The notes under the pieces are model-generated. The model searched no databases, was not told the origin of the DNA, and saw nothing but the letters and a program-made list of their open reading frames with translations. From Alcanivorax sp. DG881 (lineage in GTDB: Bacteria > Pseudomonadota > Gammaproteobacteria > Pseudomonadales > Alcanivoracaceae), in contig NZ_DS989915.1 in NCBI RefSeq assembly GCF_000155615.1, positions 1,128,558 through 1,191,035 of the forward strand: DNA of 62,478 bases, read 5' to 3'. This document shows, piece after piece, positions 16,573 through 24,777 of the stretch. The position numbers and the translations under genes are program-made. Every line of letters starts with the position of its first letter. The first letter of the stretch is position 1.

Positions 16573-17466
16573 TTAATGTACATGGGCTTCGCCGTCACCA
16601 TGGGCGTGAGGATTAGAGGCACTGTTTGGCAACTCCTCCGGCTCACGACCCTCTGTTTCAACCTCACCGTTAACACTATCCTCTGCATCCAAATCAAAGC
16701 GCTTCTCGTACCCGGACAGCGGAGAATTAGCAACCCCCATGTCTTCATGAGTATGCTGGTGATCATCCTTGTTCAGCGGAAATTCATCAGGATTGCTTGA
16801 GTGTAGATATCCATGCAGCTGCATCAACAGCAACAGCAACCCCAACACCATCAGCAGCCCATTGGTCGCTTGACTGAAGCGTTTGAACGATGCCATGCGG
16901 CGCCAACCAGACAATAAAAACAACATGATGGCCAGCGCAGCAATCTGCCCCAACTCTACGCCAACATTGAAAGCCAGGATGCGAAAAACCAAACCATCTT
17001 CTGCCAGAGGTAATTGCTGCAATCGCGTCGACAGTCCAAACCCGTGAATAAGACCGAAAGCGAAAACCATCCACATTAAGTTTGGTGACTTCATCTTCAG
17101 ATAAGTCTTGAAACCGCCAAGGTTATCAAACGCCTTATAGCAGATAGTCAGAGCGATAACCGCATCCACTAGGTAGTAATTCGCCTGAATACTATAGAGG
17201 GTGGCAAACACCAGAGTAATCGAGTGGCCAATGGTAAACGCGGTTATAAAACGAACAATGTCACTGAAGCGGGTCAGAAAGAACACCACGCCGAACAGAA
17301 ACAGTAAATGGTCATAGCCTGTGACCATGTGCATCGCTCCAAGCTCAATGTACTCCATGAAACCGGCATTGAGCGCCCTCGCCTTATCCTCTGCTGACAT
17401 GCCATGCCCCATGGCGATGCTGCTTGCCAAAATGGATAGAAGACCAATCCAGTATTTCAATTTCAC
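16573..17466 (-). CDS. HupE/UreJ-like membrane protein with His-rich tail
   Basis: A 297-aa polytopic membrane protein of the HupE/UreJ_2 type, a family linked to nickel or cobalt movement. Family motifs are clear: GYDHLLFLFG, FTIGHSITL, FGLIHGFG and FNVGVELGQ, with buried His, Asp and Glu. An N-terminal signal sequence precedes GHGMSAEDK. The last ~60 residues form an acidic, His-rich tail (DDHQHTHED, NPHAHGDGEAHVH) able to bind divalent metals. It begins 3 bp after the czcA stop, so it is in the same transcript. It may widen the exporter's range to Ni or Co; direction of transport is not known. Confidence 0.82.
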   Translation of the reverse strand: MKLKYWIGLLSILASSIAMGHGMSAEDKARALNAGFMEYIELGAMHMVTGYDHLLFLFGVVFFLTRFSDIVRFITAFTIGHSITLVFATLYSIQANYYLVDAVIALTICYKAFDNLGGFKTYLKMKSPNLMWMVFAFGLIHGFGLSTRLQQLPLAEDGLVFRILAFNVGVELGQIAALAIMLFLLSGWRRMASFKRFSQATNGLLMVLGLLLLLMQLHGYLHSSNPDEFPLNKDDHQHTHEDMGVANSPLSGYEKRFDLDAEDSVNGEVETEGREPEELPNSASNPHAHGDGEAHVH

Positions 17467-17469
17467 AAC

Positions 17470-20400
17470 CTAAACTCCCTTGTTGTTGATTTGCTGCGCT
17501 GCCTTCCCATTGACCAGCCGGTACAGGGCTGGCAGGACAAATAGCGTTAGCAAGGTAGAAGAAATAATGCCGCCAATAACGACAGTCGCCAGTGGTCGCT
17601 GAACCTCAGACCCGATACCCGTATTCAGCGCCATCGGCACAAAACCCAATGATGCCACCAGTGCGGTGGTTATAATTGGCCGTAATCTGGTCACCGCGCC
17701 TTCAATAATCGCGTCATCCAGCGTTACACCTTCATGCATCAACTCACGGATAAACGACACCATTACCAACCCATTGAGGATGGCAATACCCGAGAGCGCG
17801 ATGAAACCCACAGCTGCAGAAATGGAAAAGGGGATATCTCTGAGAAACAGCAGTAGCACACCGCCCGTCAACGCTAGCGGCACACCAGTAAAGATCACGA
17901 GTGAATCCTTGATAGAACCCAGTGCAAAATACAGCAGCGCCACAATCATCAACAATGTCAGTGGCACAACCAGCGTCAGTCGCTGACTAGCAGATTGCAG
18001 TTTTTCATAGGTGCCGCCGTATTCCACCCAGTAACCTGCCGGCACCTGTACGGTTTCATTGATGCCTTCGCGAATTTCCTCCACAAACGAACCTAGATCT
18101 CGGCCACGCACATTAGCGGTGACGACCACCCTACGCTTGCCATTTTCACGGTTGACTTGGTTGAATCCATCAACCAAGTCAATACTAGCCAGCTCGCGCA
18201 AGGGAATCGAACCGAAACCAGGAACCTGAATAGGAAGATATCCCAAGCCTTCCATGTCGGTTCGATATTTTTCAGCCAGTCGAACGACGATATCGGCTCG
18301 ACGATCACCCTCATAGAAACGCCCTGCCACTTCACCCCCTAATGCTATAGACAACTGGGATTGCAGCGTTGACTTATCTAGGCCATACGACGATAACACT
18401 GGCTCCTTAGGTGTAATCGTCAAAACAGGTAGGCCAGTTACTTGCTCCATCTGAATGTCCGCAGCCCCGTCTATTTCAGACACCACACTTTCAATCTGTT
18501 TTCCCACTGCCTCAAGCTGTTTGAAGTCATCACCGAATACTTTAATAGCCAGCTCCGCGCGAACACCGGCAAGCAGCTCGTTAAAGCGCATCTGTATCGG
18601 TTGCAGAAATTCATAACGACTACCCGGAACAGTATCGACGATGGCAGATAAATCCTCGACGACTTGCGCCTTGGATTTCCCTGGATCTGGCCACTGGTCC
18701 CTAGGCTTGAGAATAATGAAGTTGTCCGCAACACTGGGTGGAACGGCATCGGTTGCCACATCGGCTGTGCCAATTTTGGCGAAAACTCTCTCCACTTCAG
18801 GCATCTTCCGGATTTTTTCTTCCAGCGTTCTCTGCATCGAAATTGCTTGACCAAGGGAGGTTCCAGGGATGCGAAGGGCATGCATAGCAATATCCCCTTC
18901 ATCCAAATTCGGCACGAACTCACTGCCAAGACGACTGGCCATAAAAATTGATCCGAGCACAACGAATACAGCCAAAGAGACAACCACCATACGCAGATCT
19001 ACGGCTTTTTTTACCAGACGTTGGTAGCCATTTCGCAACCCTATCATGGCTCTATTTTCCTTCTCTTCCACTCCATTGCGAAAAAGCAAAGCTACACAGG
19101 CAGGCACAAACGTTACTGACAACAACATGGCGCTAGCCAAGGCTATGATCACTGTCAGCGCCATGGGGTGAAACATCTTCCCTTCTACACCGGACAAGGA
19201 AAATATCGGAAGATAGACGGCGGTAATGATAAAGACACCAAACAGTGCAGGCCGCATCACCTCTTTGGTTGCCGTAAAGACAATAACCAGACGCTCTTTC
19301 TGACTTGGTGACGACCCCGCTCCCTTCGCTTGGCTCAGTCGGCGCAGGCAATTCTCCACGATGATGATTGCACCATCCACCAGCAAACCAAAATCCAGCG
19401 CACCCAGGCTCATCAAATTTGCACTTACTCGCGCATGTACCATGCCAGTAATGGTCATTAACATGGCAATGGGAATCACAGCAGCAGTTAGAAGCGCTGC
19501 ACGAACATTACCCAGCAAAAGGAACAGGATAACGATGACCAGCAACGCCCCTTCCAATAGGTTTTTTTGTACAGTTTCCAGGGTTTTTTCTACCAGACCG
19601 GTGCGGTCGTAGACAGCGGTGGCGGTAATACCTTCCGGTAGGCCAGCCTTGATTTCCTCAAGCTTTTCACCCACTGCGCTAGCGACCGTTCGGCTGTTTT
19701 CACCGACCAGCATAAACACCGTACTCATTACTACTTCGCGGCCATTCTGGGTTGCCGCTCCCGAACGTAACTCCAGCCCCTCTTCTACCGTAGCCACATC
19801 CTTAAGTCGTAACCGACTGCCATCCTCTGCCGTCACAAGGGTATTGGAAAGAGCCTCAAGTGAGACAACTTGACCCGGCACCCGCAGCAACCATTGAGAG
19901 CCGTTCTGCTCTACAAATCCCACACCACGATTTTGATTATTGGCCTCCACAGCCTCTACGATCTGTTGCTGACTGATACCGGCTGCAAGTAACCTACCCG
20001 GATCAAGAGCCACCAAAATTTCCCGCTTATAGCCCCCAATGGGGTTCACCTCAACAACACCGGGCACACGCAACAATTGCGGGCGAATGATCCAATCATG
20101 CACTGAACGCAGGTCCGTGGGTGTAATGGAATTGCCCTGTGCATCAACGGCACCGGGTTCCGCATCCACCGTAAACATAAAGATCTCACCCAGCCCGGTA
20201 GCGATTGGCCCCATCTCTGGTTGCAAACCCATAGGCAGATCCGAACGGGCACCTGATAACCGCTCACTTACTAGTTGTCGAGCAAAGTAGACGTCAGTGT
20301 CGTCACTGAAAATTGCTGTTACTTGAGATAAGCCATAACGGGAGACCGAGCGGGTATATTCGAGCCCAGGTAGGCCAGCCAACGTGGTTTCAATCGGATA

Positions 20401-20598
20401 GGTAACCCGCTGCTCAACTTCCAACGGGGTATATCCCGGCGCCTCAGTATTGATCATCACCTGGACATTTGTGATATCCGGCACCGCGTCAATCGGCAAG
20501 CGACTGAAATTCCACAATCCAAGAAAAGACAGAAGAGCGACAACCACCAGCACCAAACGGCGGCGCTGGATGGCGTGTTGAATTATGATTTCTAGCAT
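17470..20598 (-). CDS. czcA: CzcA-type heavy-metal RND efflux pump
   Basis: A 1042-aa proton-driven inner membrane RND pump of the HME class. It has the usual twelve helices in two halves, two large periplasmic loops, and the TM4 motif DFGLLVDGAIIIVEN. That DFG-x-x-VDGA form is typical of HME1 pumps for Zn, Co, Cd or Ni, unlike the Cu/Ag pump further along. N-terminal LPIDAVPDITNVQV and LSGVEGKMFHPMALTV are standard HME segments. It is the third gene of the czcC-czcB-czcA order, 12 bp after czcB. Metal range is inferred from the TM4 motif and from the HupE neighbour. Confidence 0.92.
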   Translation of the reverse strand: MLEIIIQHAIQRRRLVLVVVALLSFLGLWNFSRLPIDAVPDITNVQVMINTEAPGYTPLEVEQRVTYPIETTLAGLPGLEYTRSVSRYGLSQVTAIFSDDTDVYFARQLVSERLSGARSDLPMGLQPEMGPIATGLGEIFMFTVDAEPGAVDAQGNSITPTDLRSVHDWIIRPQLLRVPGVVEVNPIGGYKREILVALDPGRLLAAGISQQQIVEAVEANNQNRGVGFVEQNGSQWLLRVPGQVVSLEALSNTLVTAEDGSRLRLKDVATVEEGLELRSGAATQNGREVVMSTVFMLVGENSRTVASAVGEKLEEIKAGLPEGITATAVYDRTGLVEKTLETVQKNLLEGALLVIVILFLLLGNVRAALLTAAVIPIAMLMTITGMVHARVSANLMSLGALDFGLLVDGAIIIVENCLRRLSQAKGAGSSPSQKERLVIVFTATKEVMRPALFGVFIITAVYLPIFSLSGVEGKMFHPMALTVIIALASAMLLSVTFVPACVALLFRNGVEEKENRAMIGLRNGYQRLVKKAVDLRMVVVSLAVFVVLGSIFMASRLGSEFVPNLDEGDIAMHALRIPGTSLGQAISMQRTLEEKIRKMPEVERVFAKIGTADVATDAVPPSVADNFIILKPRDQWPDPGKSKAQVVEDLSAIVDTVPGSRYEFLQPIQMRFNELLAGVRAELAIKVFGDDFKQLEAVGKQIESVVSEIDGAADIQMEQVTGLPVLTITPKEPVLSSYGLDKSTLQSQLSIALGGEVAGRFYEGDRRADIVVRLAEKYRTDMEGLGYLPIQVPGFGSIPLRELASIDLVDGFNQVNRENGKRRVVVTANVRGRDLGSFVEEIREGINETVQVPAGYWVEYGGTYEKLQSASQRLTLVVPLTLLMIVALLYFALGSIKDSLVIFTGVPLALTGGVLLLFLRDIPFSISAAVGFIALSGIAILNGLVMVSFIRELMHEGVTLDDAIIEGAVTRLRPIITTALVASLGFVPMALNTGIGSEVQRPLATVVIGGIISSTLLTLFVLPALYRLVNGKAAQQINNKGV

Positions 20599-20610
20599 AT
20601 CTACAGGCCT

Positions 20611-21843
20611 TTAGTGATCGTGGGAAGCGCCGGACTTTTCGACATCGGCCTTGAGAAGGAAGCTGTTCTCACTGACATATTCGGTGCCGGGCTTCAAACC
20701 ACCGAGCACCTCCACCCACTCTTTATCCTGGCGACCCAGCTCCAGCATGCGCACCTCATACTGCTGCCCTACCTTGGCAAACACTACGGTAAAATCCCTG
20801 AATCCCTGCAACCCAATACGTTTCACAGCAAGGTCGACCGGATGCTTAGCCACTTCGATTTCAGCAGCCACAAATTGCCCCGGCTTCCAGCCTAAAGGAA
20901 GCTTGTCTAGTTTTATTAGCACGTTCTGGGACTGGCCTGAGACAGCCATAGGTTCAATAAAGATCACCTCGCCAGACACCGGCGTCTTGCCACCTGCCTG
21001 CTTCAACATGACCCGGTTACCCTCTTTTACCCGCTGGCGGTCAAGAGGATAGACCGCGACTTCTGCCTGGGTTTGCTCGATATCTACTATGACGGCCAAG
21101 ATACGTTCTCCGGTCGCCTCACCAGCCCCCCCATCCATAAAAGCGATCACACCGGGCATAGGGGCACGCAATGAGTAAGACCGTAGGCTATCGTTACTTT
21201 CGATAGTAAAAAGAATATCTCCACGGGAAACCGTATCACCAAGTTTTTTGTGCACACGGACAATCTGTCCTGTAAAACGAGCTCGCAGCTCTCGCTTTCC
21301 AGAAGGAGGAAGCTTCAGCTTTCCGTAGGCAGAAATAGTCTCATGCAAGAGAGCGGGACCAGCGACCTCCGTGACAACACCCATGGAGTCAGCGACTTCT
21401 TGATCGATGGTTGTGCGGCCTTCAAAACTGTCATACTGCCATTGGTAGTTCTTCCCCTGATATTGCGCGGTTACCGTCACCTTGAATGAATGAGGCTCAT
21501 ATATTTCCATATCTCCGCGCAAAAACGACTCCTGAACAGTAAAACCGATTTCATCACGCACGCCGCCAAGCCGTGTCAGCACAACCTCAAGTTCCACTAC
21601 TTCCGGATCCACTGCCTTACCATCGTCGGTTATCCAGGCGCGATACTCTGGCGGCACTCCGGTCTCAAAGATAGCCAGCTCCACCACAAAACTTCCTTCG
21701 CGAAGCATCAGACCGTTATTGGGTCCCTTATCAGGCTCGGCCTCTTCATTTTCAACAGCACCAGCAGCAATACCAACAGTAGGGAGAATCGCCAATAGAC
21801 AAACCACTAACAGCAGACCAATATTTTTTATTGCTACTTTCAT
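20611..21843 (-). CDS. czcB: CzcB-type periplasmic adaptor
   Basis: A 410-aa membrane fusion protein linking the RND pump to the outer membrane channel. A signal peptide (ending near GIAAGA) is followed by an extra N-terminal domain of ~110 residues (MLREGSFVVELAIFETGVPPEYRAW), found in CzcB-like rather than CusB-like adaptors. Then come the lipoyl-type halves (RFTGQIVRVHKKLGDTVSRGDIL, LRAPMPGVIAFMDGGAGE) and the beta-barrel. It ends in SHDH. The hairpin domain is short. Its ATG and the czcC TAA overlap by one base (TAATG), so the two are coupled. Consistent with a Zn/Co/Cd/Ni exporter. Confidence 0.88.
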   Translation of the reverse strand: MKVAIKNIGLLLVVCLLAILPTVGIAAGAVENEEAEPDKGPNNGLMLREGSFVVELAIFETGVPPEYRAWITDDGKAVDPEVVELEVVLTRLGGVRDEIGFTVQESFLRGDMEIYEPHSFKVTVTAQYQGKNYQWQYDSFEGRTTIDQEVADSMGVVTEVAGPALLHETISAYGKLKLPPSGKRELRARFTGQIVRVHKKLGDTVSRGDILFTIESNDSLRSYSLRAPMPGVIAFMDGGAGEATGERILAVIVDIEQTQAEVAVYPLDRQRVKEGNRVMLKQAGGKTPVSGEVIFIEPMAVSGQSQNVLIKLDKLPLGWKPGQFVAAEIEVAKHPVDLAVKRIGLQGFRDFTVVFAKVGQQYEVRMLELGRQDKEWVEVLGGLKPGTEYVSENSFLLKADVEKSGASHDH

Positions 21844-23153
21844 TAATTTTTCTCCTTACTGTTTGCAGAGAGAGGTATTCCGGTGAGACGTTCAATTTCT
21901 GTGAGATTAACGTGGGAGCTCAACTGCGCACTGATCAACGCCAATCGAGCATCCAGCAATTCCTGCTTAACGGATTGCCATTCCAGATAAGTAAAACGGC
22001 CAACCGAATATGCTTTATTTGCCTCAGCCACCGCCTTCTGTAGCCGAGGAATAATTTCTTCATGCAAGGTGCTTGTCTGATGCCGGCTGTGCTGTAAGGC
22101 TTGATACAACTCAAACAGCCTGGCTTTTAAACGCGATTCCTCGCTGATCGCCATGGCTTGATTGACTGATCGTTTAGCCTGCAATTCGCTGACCCTCACT
22201 TCATTGCGCCGATTTTTACCCAGAGGAATCGCAACACCGGCCACTACGCCAAAATCATCTGTCGCCTCATAGCGACGCACACCCGCAGAAAAGCGCCAAC
22301 TTGCAAGCGCATCAGACTTGGCTATCGCCATCTCCGATTCATTCACCCTGGCTCGGGTTAGGAAGATTTTGACTCTAGGGCTGTCTTTGAGTCTGACTTT
22401 CAGATCCTCCATGGATACCAGCGTCTGATTTGTCTGAAGCTGTCCGAGGAGCTCAAAGTCCGCTGAATCACTGTTACCCCATTGCGCTGCAAGCTGCTGA
22501 CGGGCTATCGCCAGCTCATGCTCCAGGTCTTCCACATCAAGTTCACGGCGACGCAATTCCACCTCTGTACGCAGGACATCCACTCGGGATGCCCCCCCTG
22601 CCCGACCACGGCGACGTATCTCTTCAAGAGATTGGGCCGCACTGTCTCTTGCCCCTTCGGCTACAGCCAATCGTTCCTGGTAAGACAGCGCAGTGAGAAA
22701 TGCTTGTGCGGTACGCGCTCCTACATCAAATCGCTGGCGCTCAAGCTCGATGGTAACCAGAGACTGGCGCGCTTCAGCGGCGCCGACCCGACTATCTATC
22801 TGTTTACCTTCCAAAGCCCAGCTCAGACTCAAGGTCGCCTGGGCGCTGTCAGCCCCTTCGTAGACACCGCTACCGAGCGCATCTTCTACTTCGAACTGGA
22901 CTTCGGTAGCGGTTCTTAATTTGGCTTGGTTAATTTGTGCCTGTGACGCGCCAGCACGAAATGACATGGCTTCCAGTTGCGGATGCTGAGTGAGGCTGCG
23001 CTCAATCGCTTGCTGTAGAGTCAGCGAGGCTGCCGCCGCATCCTCCACTAAAGCGGTCTGACCTATCAGCAGTAAAATGGGCAGCATCAAGTGCGACAAA
23101 TACCGATTGGCAATCGGTTTTTTACGCGTAAAAAAAACAGAAATCCAGCTCAT
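21843..23153 (-). CDS. czcC: CzcC-type TolC-family outer membrane factor
   Basis: A 436-aa outer membrane channel of the TolC family. The mature part begins ASLTLQQAIERSLTQHPQLEAM, the standard first repeat, and contains two OEP repeats with long helices such as RAGGASRVDVLRTEVELRRRE. A signal peptide is present but unusual: about 20 basic residues precede the hydrophobic core LMLPILLLIGQTAL. The ATG at 23153 avoids overlap with the M56 gene; the frame extends 19 codons further. It is the first structural gene of the czcCBA unit and 10 bp after the M56 protease gene. Confidence 0.86.
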   Translation of the reverse strand: MSWISVFFTRKKPIANRYLSHLMLPILLLIGQTALVEDAAAASLTLQQAIERSLTQHPQLEAMSFRAGASQAQINQAKLRTATEVQFEVEDALGSGVYEGADSAQATLSLSWALEGKQIDSRVGAAEARQSLVTIELERQRFDVGARTAQAFLTALSYQERLAVAEGARDSAAQSLEEIRRRGRAGGASRVDVLRTEVELRRRELDVEDLEHELAIARQQLAAQWGNSDSADFELLGQLQTNQTLVSMEDLKVRLKDSPRVKIFLTRARVNESEMAIAKSDALASWRFSAGVRRYEATDDFGVVAGVAIPLGKNRRNEVRVSELQAKRSVNQAMAISEESRLKARLFELYQALQHSRHQTSTLHEEIIPRLQKAVAEANKAYSVGRFTYLEWQSVKQELLDARLALISAQLSSHVNLTEIERLTGIPLSANSKEKN

Positions 23154-23163
23154 CTGAACTCTC

Positions 23164-24126
23164 TCAATGAAGGAAAAGGGTTTCGAATAAATGATGGAGC
23201 ACGTCAACACCGGCCGCGCTGCTTAATGTTGCAGAAATAGCAAGCACTACAACAGTCACCACAGGCAAAGCACGATATTCACTGACGCCTAGCAGGTGAT
23301 GAACACGCCGTTCAACCGCATGGCGGGCAAAATAGCTATATGCATCATCTGCTTGCCTGTCTTGAGCGTTTACGGCGATTTTCTCCACCTGGAGTAACGC
23401 CTGAGCGATAATTGCAGGCTGGGGATAGCGCTGCACAACCCACTCATCAGCCAACTGTTCAATCGCCAGCTCAAACTCGGCCTGCAGGAAACGGCGTACA
23501 CCGGGGGGATACAGGCACGTCAACAGGGAGAAGGCGAACTTGGCCAACGGATCGCGGCGACAAATATGAGCCTGCTCATGAAGACTAATAACCCGCCGCT
23601 CTTTCGCACTGATTCTGGAGGCAAGGCCTCGAGTAATATAGGCCTTGGGACTCCACAAACCGGCCACAAACGCCATTGGCACAGGGGTGTCTAGTTCTGC
23701 TAGTCCATCTTTGTCGCGCTCACTGAGCAGTCCGAGAAGTTGCTGACGCTGAACTTCGGACACCCCTTGCCAGCCCCTCCAAGCAAACAAGGCCAGCAGC
23801 CCAATAAGGCAAAAAAGCAAGAATACCCCATGCCAGGATGCGGGCGAGAAAAGATAGGCATGATGCCAATGAATAATGTCGGCCAGCCACAGGTTCGCTT
23901 GAGGCTTCCACTCAGGGAGGTAGGAAAGCAACGCTGCAGCCACCCCGGCAAACAGCGGAAAAACGGCAAAGGCCCAAAGTAGGTTTCTTCGTATAGCCAA
24001 TTGATAGTGCGGCAGACGACTGGCAACCAGACGAACCAGCAGACTAGCCATCATCGTTCCTGTGACCATTCCCAAGATCAGGATCGTCAACAAGTGAAGA
24101 AACAACGCCGGATAGCCGAATATCAT
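23164..24126 (-). CDS. M56-family (BlaR1-like) membrane metalloprotease
   Basis: A 320-aa membrane protein with three or four N-terminal helices and a zinc protease motif HEQAH (HExxH) in ISLHEQAHICRRDPLAK, followed by the downstream glutamate region FELAIEQLADEWV. Like BlaR1 and MecR1 it should cleave a partner repressor, but it lacks their penicillin-sensor domain. The ATG at 24126 overlaps the blaI stop as ATGA; a TTG two codons upstream is possible. It lies between the BlaI gene and czcCBA, so metal stress rather than a beta-lactam is the probable cue. The signal is inferred. Confidence 0.85.
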   Translation of the reverse strand: MIFGYPALFLHLLTILILGMVTGTMMASLLVRLVASRLPHYQLAIRRNLLWAFAVFPLFAGVAAALLSYLPEWKPQANLWLADIIHWHHAYLFSPASWHGVFLLFCLIGLLALFAWRGWQGVSEVQRQQLLGLLSERDKDGLAELDTPVPMAFVAGLWSPKAYITRGLASRISAKERRVISLHEQAHICRRDPLAKFAFSLLTCLYPPGVRRFLQAEFELAIEQLADEWVVQRYPQPAIIAQALLQVEKIAVNAQDRQADDAYSYFARHAVERRVHHLLGVSEYRALPVVTVVVLAISATLSSAAGVDVLHHLFETLFLH

Positions 24127-24512
24127 CAGCAACTACTCTTCGAGTCGGCAGCCCGGCGCGCTTCAATCAGCTTTTCCAGGGCCGAAACCTGATCATCCGA
24201 CAGCTTTTCAGAAAAGGTGCTGAAAGCTGCAATAAGGGTACTGCCAGGATCCGCACTGTAATCTTCGCCAATTTCTTCGATAAGCTTGGCGATAAAAGCT
24301 TGGCGATCCATGGCTGCACTATATTGAAAGGCATGCCCTTGTTTTTCACGGGAAAGGAGCCCTTTTTTGAACAATCGATCCAGCGTGCTCTGGATAGTAT
24401 TCAAGGTACCTCCGCGCTGCTTCTCGAAATGCGCATAGACAGACTTTGCGTCTGCCGTCCGCCCCTTCCAGAAGTATTGCAAGACTTGCTTTTCTAGTTC
24501 ACCCAGCTGCAT
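24126..24512 (-). CDS. BlaI/MecI/CopY-family repressor
   Basis: A 128-aa winged-helix repressor. MQLGELEKQVLQYFWKGR opens the DNA-binding domain, TIQSTLDRLFKKGLLSREKQG is the recognition helix and wing, and the C-terminal half is a dimerisation helix region. The ATG at 24512 matches the family N-terminus; the frame extends 22 residues upstream with no support. The end, SCC-like Cys at the C-terminus (SKSSC), could be a metal ligand as in CopY, though no CxCxnCxC motif is present. It forms an ATGA-coupled pair with the M56 protease and probably controls the czc operon and itself. Confidence 0.88.
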   Translation of the reverse strand: MQLGELEKQVLQYFWKGRTADAKSVYAHFEKQRGGTLNTIQSTLDRLFKKGLLSREKQGHAFQYSAAMDRQAFIAKLIEEIGEDYSADPGSTLIAAFSTFSEKLSDDQVSALEKLIEARRAADSKSSC

Positions 24513-24531
24513 GAATCCTAACCACTTAGAG

Positions 24532-24550
24532 ATTATCAATCTGGTAATCA
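24532..24550. promoter_or_regulatory. Candidate operator upstream of blaI
   Basis: GATTA and TAATC form an inverted repeat with a 9-nt gap about 20 bp upstream of the blaI start, overlapping a GATAAT that could be a -10 element on the minus strand. The position suits autoregulation by the BlaI-type repressor. The classical TACA-x2-TGTA box is not present here; only a partial TACAGGTGCT occurs nearby. Confidence 0.4.
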
Positions 24551-24660
24551 GACTGACACACCTAAAACCGATCGTCAATCGGCTTTTGTATGACTAGCTC
24601 CCTCTCCCACCATCACACGGACAAATTTTGTCTTTAGCACCTGTAACCCCCCGCCGATTA

Positions 24661-24692
24661 TTAGTGTCAGATCAGCACTGATCTGACACTAA
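24661..24692. promoter_or_regulatory. Perfect 32-bp palindrome between blaI and cusA
   Basis: Two perfect 15-bp arms (TTAGTGTCAGATCAG and its complement) are separated by only CA. It lies 150 bp upstream of blaI and 85 bp past the cusA stop. There is no T run after it on either strand, so it is a poor terminator. A long regulator-binding site or a structured RNA element is more likely; see findings. Confidence 0.6.
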
Positions 24693-24777
24693 GCAGGGTG
24701 CCAAGACCAGAAGATTGCGATCCTTATGTGCTCTATTTACTTATTCACAATCGCAACCACCCAAGCTTTAAGCTTGG

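Noticed and set aside
24661-24692. Rho-independent terminator for cusA
   Set aside because: The stem is long but AT-balanced and not followed by a T run on either strand, so an operator or other structure is more likely.
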